From Paracoccaceae bacterium (lineage in GTDB: Bacteria; Pseudomonadota; Alphaproteobacteria; Rhodobacterales; Rhodobacteraceae): DNA of 13,860 nt. Location of the stretch: positions 1 to 13,860 of the forward strand of contig SLQN01000353.1 in NCBI GenBank assembly GCA_007131465.1. The letters are read 5' to 3'. The notes under the pieces are model-generated. The model did no database searches and was not told the origin of the DNA. It was given only the letters and a program-made list of their open reading frames with translations. The translations under genes were made by a program, and so were the position numbers. Below, one piece after another: positions 6,804 through 13,860 of this stretch. Position 1 is the first letter of the stretch; every line of letters begins with the position of its first letter.

Positions 6804-7130
6804 CTAGCGGTTTTCGCGGGCCTTCAGCCGGACAAGCGCCTGAACGCGCCCGAAACTGCGCAAGGCCTTGCGCCGCTGGTCCAGCAGGTCAGCAGTCTGC
6901 TGCGCGAGGGTAACATTCATCCGCATCCTCTGCGCCGCGGCCCAGTTCAGATGCGCCTGCCGCGCGGCAAACAGCGCCGCGTCATCGCATAAGGGTACAG
7001 GCGCTGCCAGCCGTGTGATCCGGTCGCGAGTCGCATCGCGCGCGGACGCCAGCCGTCGCAACCGGGCCATGTCATGGTCCCGCATCAGCCGCGCGAGGGT
7101 CTCGAGCGCGTCGCGCCGTGCGTCGGTCAT
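6804..7130 (-). CDS. Small helical protein after flhB, possible FliJ-like export chaperone
   Basis: The 108-residue product is highly charged, rich in Arg, Ala and Leu, and predicted almost wholly alpha-helical. It has heptad-like spacing in an N-terminal helix (about 1-45), a short break at APVPLCDD, and a second helix (about 52-108). It has no membrane segment or signal peptide. This two-helix coiled coil, the position at the end of an export-gate operon, and the size suggest FliJ, the stalk protein that links FliI to FlhA. It is shorter than enteric FliJ (147 residues) and I cannot recognise a diagnostic motif. It starts with an ATGA overlap on the flhB stop (7127-7130), so it is translated with flhB. 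The gene is real by coupling and position; the FliJ call is inference. No other fliJ candidate is in the window. Confidence 0.6.
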   Translation of the reverse strand: MTDARRDALETLARLMRDHDMARLRRLASARDATRDRITRLAAPVPLCDDAALFAARQAHLNWAAAQRMRMNVTLAQQTADLLDQRRKALRSFGRVQALVRLKARENR

Positions 7131-8215
7131 GTCCAGCGCCCCTTGCGAGCGCGGGCGTGCATTGTTTCGGCGAACCGGATGGCGGCGGCGACAGCGGCGT
7201 AATGGGCCGGTGCGATTTCCTGATCGATTTCGACAGTTGCATGCAGCGCGCGGGCCGTTGGCGGGTCGGCATGGATCGGAACGCCGGAGGCTTCGGCGCG
7301 TTCGCGGATGCGCGCGGCGATCTCATCGACCCCCTTGGCCACGCAGACCGGCGCGCCCGGATCGCTGGGTGACCATTTCAGCGCGACCGCGTAATGCGTC
7401 GGGTTGGTGATGACAACACTCGCCTCGGCCACAGCGTCCAGCATGCGGTTGCTGGCGATGTCGCGCCCCCGCCTCCGGCGTTCGGCCTTGGCATGGGGGT
7501 CGCCTTCGGACTGCTTGTGTTCATCGCGCATTTCCTTGTGTGTCATCCGGTTGCGCCGCAGATGCTCGGCGCGTTGCCAGAAGAAGTCGATTGCGCCGAT
7601 GGCCAGTTTGACCGCGAAAACCAGTGCCAGAAAGCTGATGACCAGACGCAGCAATTCCGCACTTGCAAGCGCCGGGGTCAGGTGCATGGTGGTCAGGATG
7701 CGCGGCAGGTTGTGCAGCAGGAACAGCCACAGAGCTGCCGAGATCACGATCAGTTTCACACTGCTCTTGGCGAATTCGAACAGCCCGTTGCGGCCATATT
7801 TGTTCTTGGCATTCTGGACCGGATTGATGCGCGAGAGCTTGAATTGCAGCTTTTCCGGCGCGAAGGTGATGGCGCGCTGGGCGACTAACCCCGCCCAGAC
7901 CAGAAGCAGCGGGAGGATTACCAGCGGCAGTGTCGCAAGCGAGACAGCGCTGATCAGCCCGCCGACCAGCGGTGTTGCCTTCGTGGTCAGCAAAGCGCTG
8001 ATCTCTTCAGGTTGGGTCAGCAGGACCATTCCGGCGATGCCCAGTCGGACTAGCGCGAGTTCGCCCGCGATCAGGGCCGCCAGCAACAGTCCCAGAAATG
8101 CCGCCGCCGTATTGAGATCGGTCGAGCGCGGGATTTCGCCCTTGCGCCGCTGTTCCTCCAGTTTGCGCTCGGTCGCCTCGAATTCCTTTTCGCCGCTCTG
8201 GTCGTCCTCGCTCAT
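7127..8215 (-). CDS. flhB: Flagellar export gate and substrate-switch protein FlhB
   Basis: FlhB sits in the inner-membrane export gate and switches substrate specificity from rod/hook to filament proteins after autocleavage. The 362-residue product has the conserved N-terminal ATERKLEEQRRKGEIPRS (14-31). Four membrane segments follow (about 36-56, 84-110, 151-170, 187-207), then the cytoplasmic linker with KEMRDEHKQSEGDP, and the NPTH autocleavage site at 271-274, followed by YAVALKW. All family landmarks and the usual length are present, so it should be a cleavable, functional FlhB. ATG 8215 overlaps the fliR stop by 4 bases (ATGA), and the flhB stop overlaps the next gene likewise. Confidence 0.97.
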   Translation of the reverse strand: MSEDDQSGEKEFEATERKLEEQRRKGEIPRSTDLNTAAAFLGLLLAALIAGELALVRLGIAGMVLLTQPEEISALLTTKATPLVGGLISAVSLATLPLVILPLLLVWAGLVAQRAITFAPEKLQFKLSRINPVQNAKNKYGRNGLFEFAKSSVKLIVISAALWLFLLHNLPRILTTMHLTPALASAELLRLVISFLALVFAVKLAIGAIDFFWQRAEHLRRNRMTHKEMRDEHKQSEGDPHAKAERRRRGRDIASNRMLDAVAEASVVITNPTHYAVALKWSPSDPGAPVCVAKGVDEIAARIRERAEASGVPIHADPPTARALHATVEIDQEIAPAHYAAVAAAIRFAETMHARARKGRWT

Positions 8216-9003
8216 GGGGGCAGACCCGCCGGGTCGAACAGGAAGCCGTCAAAAGCGTCCTGCCAGATCGGCAGCAGCAACGGAGCGGTCAAGAGCAGCG
8301 CCGCCAGTCCACCCCAGGTGATGGCGGGCGCACCCACAAAGGCGACCATCAGCTGCGGCATCGCCTTGTTAATCGCACCCAGCGCCACATAGAACAATAG
8401 CGACAGCATCACGAAGGGCGCGGCGAGCGTGAAGGCCAGCGTGAATGCGCGCGCCGAATGGGCAAGCCCCCATTGCCCGAGGCTTGCCGCATCAGGGAAA
8501 CGGCCGGGCGGAAAGAAGCTGTAGGACAGCACGATCAGTTCCACCAGCTTGACATGCAGCCCGGCCGTGACCGCGAGGGCCAGCCCGGCCATCACCAGCA
8601 CCTGCGACATCGCGGGTTGCGGGTCCACGCCCTGGCCGCCGAAGAATTGCGCCAGTGATGTCGACTGCGCCGCGATTGTACCGGTAGTCTGGAGCGCGAT
8701 GGTGAAAAACCGCAGCCCGATGCCAAGCGCGAGCCCGGCCAGCGCTTCGGTCACGATGAGTTCTGCCAGTGGGCCGGGCGCAAGCGTGGCAGGGGGCATG
8801 TCGGGGCCGATCGCGGGGGCGGTCAGGGCGGTGAAGGCCAGAGCCGTGCCAAGGCGGACACGCACCGGGATGACCTGTTCGCCAAAGGCAGGCAGCAGCG
8901 CCATCATCGCACCCACGCGGATGAACACCCCGAACCCCGGCGCACCGACGGCGGCCAGTTCGGTGATTAGCGCGGTCAGCATCTGCATCAGTTCCGGGGT
9001 CAC
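8212..9003 (-). CDS. fliR: Flagellar export gate protein FliR
   Basis: FliR is a polytopic inner-membrane protein that completes the FliP5-FliQ4-FliR1 export pore. The 263-residue product is highly hydrophobic with about five or six membrane segments. It has FliR landmarks: FIRVGAMMALLPAFGEQVIP near the start (about 27-46), GLRFFTIALQTTGTIAAQ and then GGQGVDPQPAMSQVL in the middle, and MPQLMVAFVGAPA in the C-terminal third. Length is typical (about 255-265). It starts with GTG at 9003-9001 inside a GTGA overlap with the flhA stop; the alternative in-frame ATG 8988 would remove five residues and lose the coupling. Confidence 0.96.
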   Translation of the reverse strand: MTPELMQMLTALITELAAVGAPGFGVFIRVGAMMALLPAFGEQVIPVRVRLGTALAFTALTAPAIGPDMPPATLAPGPLAELIVTEALAGLALGIGLRFFTIALQTTGTIAAQSTSLAQFFGGQGVDPQPAMSQVLVMAGLALAVTAGLHVKLVELIVLSYSFFPPGRFPDAASLGQWGLAHSARAFTLAFTLAAPFVMLSLLFYVALGAINKAMPQLMVAFVGAPAITWGGLAALLLTAPLLLPIWQDAFDGFLFDPAGLPP

Positions 9004-11087
9004 GGGGCTATGGTCCCCACCAGTGCAGGGCGCGCTTCGGCCCCGATTTCCTCGTAGGACAGTACAGCGGCGGCCAGTCCCTTGGCCGACAGCACCGTGC
9101 GCAGGAACCGGCGTCGGCGGGCCGATGTGACCAGCGCGGGCGTCGTGCCCGCTTGCGCCAGTTCGGCGAGTTTCTGGGCGATGCGATCGGTCAGCCGGGC
9201 GAAGTCTTCGGGCGGCAGGGCAACATCGCTTGCGCCATGGTCGCCTGCAAGCTGGTAGTTGGTGAAGATTTCTTCCCAGTCCGGGTCGAGTTGCAACAAG
9301 GGCAGGGTTCCGTCACTGCGTTTGAGCGGTGAGACCAGTTGAAAGCCCAGCCGCTGGCGGACGTGTTCGCACACGGCCTCGGGGCCAGAAAGCAGGCTGC
9401 GGGTTTCGGAAATCGCCTCCAGCACCAGCGGCAGGTTGCGGATCGAGACGCGTTCCTCCAAGAGCAGGCGCAGAACGCCCAGCAGCAGATCGACCGGAAC
9501 CTTGTCGGGGATCATCTCGGACAGCAGGCGCTTGTTGGCGCTCGCGCGGCTTGCGTCGGACAGGGTCGTGAGTTCGTCAAGGATGCGGTGCAGGCTCTTG
9601 AAGGTCAGGAGACGCGCGAAATTGGCCTTCAGCACTTCGAGAAGATGCGTCGCCAGAACCTCGATCGGGCTGACGACCGTCGTCCCGCCAAGGCTTGCAT
9701 CCTCGCGCTGGCCTGGGTCAATCCAGCGCGCGGGGGCCTGATAGACGGGTTCCTTCACATCCTCGCCCGTCAGCGCCAGCGATGTGTCGTCCTGCATCAG
9801 CGCCAGCAGCTTGTCGGGGCGCAACCGGTCGCGTGCCTGTTCGACACCATGGATCAGGATCGCATAGCTGCCATGCGGCAGGTTCACATTGTCGGTCAGC
9901 CGGATCTCGGGCAGGATCAGGCCGAATTCGCGCGCGACATGGGCGCGGATATTGGCGATGCGGCCATCCAGGCCAAGGGTCTGATCCAGCACCATCGGAA
10001 CCAGATCGGGCGCGAACTGGACATGGATTTCATCGAGGTCGAGCACGTCGCCCATGGCGGTCGAAGGCGGCTCGGGCAGCCTGGTCGCGCTTTCCCGTTC
10101 CGCGAGCGCCTGCTTTTCCTGTTTGCTGTTGGCGAGCCAGGCAAAGCCCAGAAGCACCATCGCGCCGATGACGAAGGGCACGAAAGGCAGCCCCGGCACG
10201 AAGGCGAAAAGCGCCATCAAGAGGCCCACAGTTGCCAACGCAGAGGGGTAGCGGCCAAGCTGTTCGAAAAGTTGCGTGTCGGTCGCGCCATTGGCCCCGC
10301 CGCGCGCCAGAAGTAGTGCGGCCGCGATCGAGATGATGACTGCGGGGATCTGGCTGACAAGCCCGTCACCGACTGTCAGAATCGCATAGGTTTCAAAGGC
10401 CGCGCCAAGGCTCATACCGTGGTTCATCGTGCCGTTGACCAGCCCCATCACGATGTTCAGGAGTGTTATCAAAAGGCCCGCGATGGCATCGCCCTTGACG
10501 AATTTGGACGCGCCATCGAGCGAGCCGTAGAAATTCGTCTCGGCCTGTTCGGTTTCGCGGCGGCGGCGGGCCTCGGTATGGTCGATGGCCCCTGCGGACA
10601 TGTCGCTGTCGATAGCCAACTGCTTGCCGGGCATCCCGTCCAGCGCGAAGCGCGCGCCGACTTCGGCCATGCGCCCCGCGCCCTTGGTGATGACGATGAA
10701 ATTCACGATCAGCAGGACAAGGAAGATTACCACGCCAAGGAAGATCGACCCGCTCATGACGAAGCTGGCAAAGCCCTGAATGACACCGCCTGCCGCATGT
10801 GTGCCGGTATGGCCTTCGCCGATGATCAGTTTCGTGGAGGAGACGTTGAGCGACAGGCGCAGCATCAGTGACGCCAGCAGGACCGTCGGGAATATCGAGA
10901 AATCCAGCGGCCTTTGCAGAAACAGCGTCACTGTGAACATCAGGATAGCCAGCGCAAAACTGGTGGCGAGGCCAAGATCAAGGAGCCATGCCGGGATCGG
11001 CAGGATCATCATCACGATCACGGCCATCAGTGCCAGCGCCAGCAGGATTGTGGGCTTGAACAGGGTTTGGGGGCTGAACAATGTCAC
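9000..11087 (-). CDS. flhA: Flagellar export gate protein FlhA
   Basis: FlhA forms the nonameric ring of the export gate: its membrane half uses proton motive force and its cytoplasmic half docks chaperone-substrate complexes and FliJ. The 695-residue product matches family length. Visible are about eight membrane helices in residues 1-320. The FHIPEP-type signature (RLSLNVSSTKLIIGEGHTG, about 77-95; RFALDGMPGKQLAIDSDMSA, 146-165) is present. Conserved acidic residues lie in KGDAIAGL (Asp200) and VGDGLVSQIP (Asp241), equivalent to Salmonella Asp208 and Asp249. The C-terminal cytoplasmic domain has ARWIDP and HLLEVLKANFARLLTFK. It starts with GTG 11087 in a GTGA overlap with the transglycosylase stop, so translation depends on the upstream gene. 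Confidence 0.97.
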   Translation of the reverse strand: MTLFSPQTLFKPTILLALALMAVIVMMILPIPAWLLDLGLATSFALAILMFTVTLFLQRPLDFSIFPTVLLASLMLRLSLNVSSTKLIIGEGHTGTHAAGGVIQGFASFVMSGSIFLGVVIFLVLLIVNFIVITKGAGRMAEVGARFALDGMPGKQLAIDSDMSAGAIDHTEARRRRETEQAETNFYGSLDGASKFVKGDAIAGLLITLLNIVMGLVNGTMNHGMSLGAAFETYAILTVGDGLVSQIPAVIISIAAALLLARGGANGATDTQLFEQLGRYPSALATVGLLMALFAFVPGLPFVPFVIGAMVLLGFAWLANSKQEKQALAERESATRLPEPPSTAMGDVLDLDEIHVQFAPDLVPMVLDQTLGLDGRIANIRAHVAREFGLILPEIRLTDNVNLPHGSYAILIHGVEQARDRLRPDKLLALMQDDTSLALTGEDVKEPVYQAPARWIDPGQREDASLGGTTVVSPIEVLATHLLEVLKANFARLLTFKSLHRILDELTTLSDASRASANKRLLSEMIPDKVPVDLLLGVLRLLLEERVSIRNLPLVLEAISETRSLLSGPEAVCEHVRQRLGFQLVSPLKRSDGTLPLLQLDPDWEEIFTNYQLAGDHGASDVALPPEDFARLTDRIAQKLAELAQAGTTPALVTSARRRRFLRTVLSAKGLAAAVLSYEEIGAEARPALVGTIAP

Positions 11088-11791
11088 GGGCGCGCGGGCC
11101 CGAGGTCGATCAGCCGCGCGCCCTGTTGGGCGGGGCCCAGCGGCACAAGCGAGCCCATGCGGGTTGTTCCTTCGGTCGGAAAAAGGCGTGTCCGGATGGT
11201 GGGATCAGCGACATGTTGCGCCACCAATTGTGTTTGCCCCTGATACAGGTTTCGGAAGCGGGCCATATAGCGGTCGGCATGCACCGGGGTGGCAGAGTGA
11301 TAGGCCCCTGCTGCGCGTTCCCAACTGCCAAGCCGGGCCTTGTGCCCGGCCAGCAGGCGCGCAGCATAGTCGGCGTTGCGCGCCGGGTCGATCATGTCAT
11401 CGAGCGAGGCGAAGCGGTGGCCGTGCCAGCGATAATTGATCTGGAAACAGCCAAGATCGACATTGCGCCGGCCTGCATTGATGCTGGCCTGCGCGCGCGT
11501 CACCGCCGCCGCGCGGGTGTCGAGCCAGTGCCCCGTGCCATCGGCATGGATGGCCCAGGGCCAGGCTTCCAGTGCCCCGCCACGGTTGCGCCCGGTTTCG
11601 ACAAGGGCAACCGCGTGCAACACGCTGAAGGGCACATCATGCGCCGTGGCCGCGCGCTGTGCAGCGTTCGTACAAAGCTGGGCCGGGTTGGTGGCCCGGC
11701 TGAGCGCGGGCCAGAGCAGGATGCTGGCGATGATCAGACCTGCACTGGCAAAACAGCCATATGGCAACAGCTTGCGCGGTAAATCCGACAT
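11084..11791 (-). CDS. Lytic transglycosylase (SLT family), probable flagellar rod-penetration enzyme
   Basis: SLT-type lytic transglycosylases cleave the glycan strands of peptidoglycan. The 235-residue product has a membrane helix or uncleaved signal (about 12-30) and a single SLT domain (about 40-180). Catalytic Glu65 lies in HAVALVETGRN, followed by DLGCFQINYRWHG (112-124) and ERAAGAYHSATPVHADRY (158-174), the usual SLT order. Cys40 and Cys115 could form a disulfide. A C-terminal tail of about 50 residues shows no domain I recognise. ATG 11791 is preceded by AGGAG at 6 bases; an in-frame start 14 codons upstream (11833) is less likely. It is first in the flhA-fliR-flhB operon and its stop overlaps flhA. 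By position it is a candidate counterpart of SltF, the flagellar transglycosylase of Rhodobacter sphaeroides, where FlgJ lacks a muramidase domain; this is inference. Confidence 0.85.
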   Translation of the reverse strand: MSDLPRKLLPYGCFASAGLIIASILLWPALSRATNPAQLCTNAAQRAATAHDVPFSVLHAVALVETGRNRGGALEAWPWAIHADGTGHWLDTRAAAVTRAQASINAGRRNVDLGCFQINYRWHGHRFASLDDMIDPARNADYAARLLAGHKARLGSWERAAGAYHSATPVHADRYMARFRNLYQGQTQLVAQHVADPTIRTRLFPTEGTTRMGSLVPLGPAQQGARLIDLGPARP

Positions 11792-11862
11792 GATCGCTCC
11801 TGCGTGTGATGCGCCGCGAGGGACGCCTTGCACCAGTCATCAAGCCTGATTCTGGTTTAGAT

Positions 11863-11873
11863 TTGGTAACCAA
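11863..11873. repeat. Palindrome TTGGTAACCAA
   Basis: Five-base arms TTGGT and ACCAA flank a single central A at 11863-11873, 72-82 bases upstream of the transglycosylase start. Position and symmetry suggest a regulator site. The core GGTAACC is the complement of the GGTTACC seen before flgB at 634-640. Confidence 0.45.
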
Positions 11874-11894
11874 GTCGAGCGCGGTTGGTGTTTG

Positions 11895-11916
11895 CGGCGC
11901 GTGCATTCGCGCGCCG
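11895..11916. repeat. Hairpin with 7-bp GC arms upstream of the methyltransferase gene
   Basis: CGGCGCG (11895-11901) and CGCGCCG (11910-11916) are perfectly complementary with an 8-base loop. A second small stem, CGCCC-TTC-GGGCG, is at 11943-11955. Neither is followed by a T-run, so terminator function is doubtful. If the rightward transcript starts upstream they would fold in its 5' leader. Confidence 0.4.
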
Positions 11917-11983
11917 GACGCGGTATCGCGAGACAAAGGCTGCGCCCTTCGGGCGGTCGCATCGCTGGGGTTGGGGACTGCAC

Positions 11984-12430
11984 ATGCTGCGATATCTGGA
12001 TTATCCGCCGATCTGGCTTCTGGCCGCGCTGGGCCTTGTCTGGGGCGAGACTGTGCTTGTGCCACAGTCTCTTGTCGGGGCGGGCGGGCAGATGATGGGC
12101 AATGCGCTGATCTTGCTGGCAATCTTGCTGATCCTGGCGGCAGTTGCCGGATTTGTGCAGGCGCGCTCGACCATCATCCCGCACCAGATGCCGCGCCAGT
12201 TGATCACGGGCGGCATTTTCAGGCTGTCGCGCAACCCGATCTATCTGGCCGATCTTCTGCTTCTGGTCGGCTTCAGCCTGCGCTGGGGGGCGGTTTCGGG
12301 GCTGGCCCTTGTGCCTCTTCTCGCATGGGTGCTGCATGTCCGCTTCATCTTGGGCGAGGAAGCACGGCTGCGCGCGGCCTTCGGTGCGGCGGCAGACGCC
12401 TACTTTGCGCGCACGCGTCGCTGGCTTTAG
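11984..12430 (+). CDS. Membrane methyltransferase, isoprenylcysteine carboxyl / phospholipid N-methyltransferase-like
   Basis: The 148-residue product is an integral membrane protein with about four helices (near 9-26, 39-57, 87-102, 105-122). Its C-terminal half has the SAM-binding pattern of the ICMT/PEMT superfamily: HQMPRQLITGGIFRLSRNPI (67-86, with RNPxY at 83-87), then FILGEEARLRAAFGAAADAY (121-140) and a closing RRWL. This predicts a SAM-dependent methyltransferase, but the substrate (lipid, isoprenoid or protein thiol) cannot be told. ATG 11984 is chosen since the first helix begins right after it; the frame is open to TTG 11885, but that stretch is polar and arginine-rich. The ribosome site is weak (TTGGGGA). 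It stands alone between the flagellar operon and pntA, with no evident link to either. Confidence 0.8.
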   Translation: MLRYLDYPPIWLLAALGLVWGETVLVPQSLVGAGGQMMGNALILLAILLILAAVAGFVQARSTIIPHQMPRQLITGGIFRLSRNPIYLADLLLLVGFSLRWGAVSGLALVPLLAWVLHVRFILGEEARLRAAFGAAADAYFARTRRWL

Positions 12431-12517
12431 GCACAGGCCCCGCTGCGCCGCGATGGCTGCGCGGGTGTGGTTTATTGCCTGCTTGTGAAACATTCTTGCG
12501 CGCGTTAAGGAGTCGCC

Positions 12518-12676
12518 ATGCCAATTTTTCCGGTCGGCGGCTTGCCGGGTCCGGTGCATCTGGATGAAAGGGGGACGACGCGTGAAAGTCGGGGCGTTGA
12601 AGGAAACCAGACCGGGCGAGGCGCGTGTCGCGCTGACGCCCGACAGTGCAACACAGATTCAGAAACTGGGGCATGA
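12518..12676 (+). CDS. Possible small open reading frame overlapping the pntA start
   Basis: A 52-codon frame starts at ATG 12518 and stops at TGA 12674-12676, in a different frame from pntA and overlapping its first 95 bases. AAGGAG (12507-12512) lies 5 bases before the ATG, a better ribosome site than that of most genes here. The product (starting MPIFPVGGLPGPVHLD) has no membrane segment or recognised motif, and its second half is simply pntA read in another frame. It could be a regulatory leader peptide, a small protein, or a chance frame. Confidence 0.25.
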   Translation: MPIFPVGGLPGPVHLDERGTTRESRGVEGNQTGRGACRADARQCNTDSETGA

Positions 12677-13860
12677 TTGTTTCGTGCAGGCCGGGGCCGG
12701 GGTTGCGGCGGGTTTCAGTGATGATCTGTATGTCAAGGCCGGGGTGACAGTCGTGGCGGATGCCGCCGCATTGTGTGAAGCGGCGGATGTCGTCATCAAG
12801 GTGCGCGAGCCCGAGACGGATGAGATCGCGATGCTGCGCGAGGGCCAGACGCTGATTTCCTTCTTCTGGCCAGCCCAGAACGCCGAAATGCTGGAGGCCG
12901 CGAACGCACGGGGTGCGACCGTGATCGCGATGGACATGGTCCCGCGGATTTCACGCGCGCAGAAGATGGATGCGCTGTCATCCATGGCCAATATCGCGGG
13001 TTACCGCGCCGTGATCGAGGCGGGCAACAATTTCGGACGGTTCTTTACCGGGCAGGTGACGGCGGCGGGCAAGATCCCGCCCGCGCGGGTGCTGATTGTG
13101 GGCGCAGGCGTCGCCGGTCTGGCAGCCATCGGCACCTCGACCAGCCTTGGCGCGATCACGATGGCCTTCGACGTGCGCCCCGAAGTGTCCGAGCAGATCG
13201 AATCGATGGGCGCGGAATTCGTCTTTCTGGAATTCGAGGAAAGCGCGACGGACGGGGCGGAAACCGGCGGCTATGCTGCGCCCTCCAGCCCGGAATTCCG
13301 CGAAAAGCAGCTCGAGAAATTCCGCGAACTGGCCCCGGATGTCGATATCGTCATCACAACAGCACTGATCCCCGGACGCCCTGCGCCGAAGCTCTGGACC
13401 GAAGACATGGTCGCCATGATGAAGCCGGGTTCGGTGATCGTGGATCTGGCCGCCGAAAAGGGCGGCAACTGCGACCTGACCGTCACGGATGAACGTCTGG
13501 TGACGGAAAACGGTGTTATCATAATAGGTTACACGGATTTCCCGTCGCGTATGGCGGCGCAGTCCTCGACGCTTTATGCGACCAATATCCGGCACATGCT
13601 GACCGACCTGACACCGGGCAAGGACGGGGTCATCAACCACAACATGGAAGATGACGTCATCCGCGGCGCGACCGTCACGCATGCGGGCGAGATTACCTTC
13701 CCGCCACCGCCGCCCAAGGTGAAGGCGATTGCCGCCAAGCCCAAGGAAAAGGTCAAGGAACTGACGGCGGAAGAGAAGCGCGCCAAGGAAATTGCAGCCT
13801 TCAAGACCCAGACCCGCAATCAGGTGGGCCTTCTGGCGATCGGCGGCGGGCTGGTGCTGG
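12582..13860 (+). CDS. pntA: Proton-translocating NAD(P) transhydrogenase subunit alpha, 5' part (cut by window edge)
   Basis: PntA carries the NAD(H)-binding domain I of the transhydrogenase, which couples hydride transfer between NADH and NADP+ to proton movement across the inner membrane. The visible 426 codons have the start MKVGALKETRPGEARVALTP, the PRISRAQKMDALSS loop (121-134; Arg122, Gln127, Asp130 match the active-site Arg/Gln/Asp set of domain I), the Rossmann motif VGAGVAGLAAIG (173-184) and FDVRPE with Asp197 contacting NAD ribose. A proline- and lysine-rich linker (from about 367) follows, and a membrane helix begins at the window end (VGLLAIGGGLVL). The linker running into membrane helices suggests the E. 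coli-like fused alpha subunit rather than the split form of Rhodospirillum. GTG 12582 is preceded by AAAGGGGG (12567-12574) at 7 bases. pntB is presumably downstream, outside. Confidence 0.96.
   Translation, partial: MKVGALKETRPGEARVALTPDSATQIQKLGHDCFVQAGAGVAAGFSDDLYVKAGVTVVADAAALCEAADVVIKVREPETDEIAMLREGQTLISFFWPAQNAEMLEAANARGATVIAMDMVPRISRAQKMDALSSMANIAGYRAVIEAGNNFGRFFTGQVTAAGKIPPARVLIVGAGVAGLAAIGTSTSLGAITMAFDVRPEVSEQIESMGAEFVFLEFEESATDGAETGGYAAPSSPEFREKQLEKFRELAPDVDIVITTALIPGRPAPKLWTEDMVAMMKPGSVIVDLAAEKGGNCDLTVTDERLVTENGVIIIGYTDFPSRMAAQSSTLYATNIRHMLTDLTPGKDGVINHNMEDDVIRGATVTHAGEITFPPPPPKVKAIAAKPKEKVKELTAEEKRAKEIAAFKTQTRNQVGLLAIGGGLVL

Larger units (their letters stand above)
11792..11983. 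promoter_or_regulatory. Divergent control region between the transglycosylase-flhA operon and the methyltransferase
   Basis: This 192-bp gap should hold the promoter of the leftward export operon and of the rightward methyltransferase. It has an AT-rich stretch at 11847-11875. That stretch contains the near-perfect dyad TTGGT-A-ACCAA (11863-11873) and, read on the minus strand, TGGTTACC followed by a TAAA and GAATC, resembling the flgB upstream region. Further right are two hairpins (11895-11916 and 11943-11955). I cannot assign exact promoter boxes. Confidence 0.55.

Noticed and set aside
7404..10316. Plus-strand open frames of 305 and 325 codons opposite flhB and flhA
   Set aside because: They are low-complexity shadows of clearly identified flhB and flhA; no family features are visible.
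12444..12470. GC-rich dyad after the methyltransferase stop as a terminator
   Set aside because: The best stem has a mismatch, only about 6 pairs and no T-run, so I did not annotate it.

Overview
The window is a GC-rich, tightly packed flagellar basal-body and export-gate cluster. It is followed by the start of an energy-metabolism gene, pntA. Gene content and order suggest an alphaproteobacterium, most likely of the Rhodobacterales: fliI is divergent from flgB-flgC-fliE-fliQ-flgF-flgG-flgA-flgH-fliL, and an opposing lytic transglycosylase-flhA-fliR-flhB operon lies downstream. Short FlgA, short FliE and a proton-translocating transhydrogenase nearby fit this too. This is inferred from family knowledge and was not tested by a search. 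I see no rRNA, tRNA, CRISPR, insertion sequence or phage gene.

Layout. (1) 1-596, minus strand: the first 198 codons of fliI, the flagellar export ATPase, running off the left edge. (2) 597-697: divergent promoter region. (3) 698-5355, plus strand: flgB, flgC, fliE, fliQ, flgF, flgG, flgA, flgH and a fliL-like gene. These encode the proximal and distal rod, the MS-ring/rod junction, one export-gate subunit, the P-ring chaperone, the L-ring and a stator/basal-body membrane protein. Gaps are short or absent, so they look like one operon. (4) 5356-5431: a gap holding a perfect 16-bp palindrome, then an M29-type metallo-aminopeptidase (5432-6706). (5) 6707-6803: convergent gap. (6) 11791 down to 6804, minus strand: lytic transglycosylase, flhA, fliR, flhB and a small FliJ-like gene. 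Every junction is a 4-base start/stop overlap, indicating strong translational coupling. (7) 11792-11983: divergent region. (8) 11984-12430, plus strand: a membrane methyltransferase of the isoprenylcysteine carboxyl/phospholipid methyltransferase type. (9) 12582-13860: the 5' part of pntA, running off the right edge.

Together the genes build the parts of the flagellum that cross the cell envelope. FliI powers export, and FlhA/FlhB/FliR/FliQ form the inner-membrane export gate. FliE and FlgB/C/F/G are exported as the rod. The transglycosylase probably opens the peptidoglycan for the rod. FlgA and FlgH serve the P- and L-rings. Genes for FliP, FlgI, FliF, hook, filament and motor are not in the window.

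Most of the window is recognisable, ordinary flagellar biology; I do not see an undescribed system. The items most worth a second look are: a motif shared by the two divergent flagellar control regions (around 633-656 and 11848-11872); the transglycosylase gene fused translationally to the export-gate operon; the small FliJ-like gene; the palindrome before the aminopeptidase; and a short, well-initiated reading frame overlapping the pntA start.
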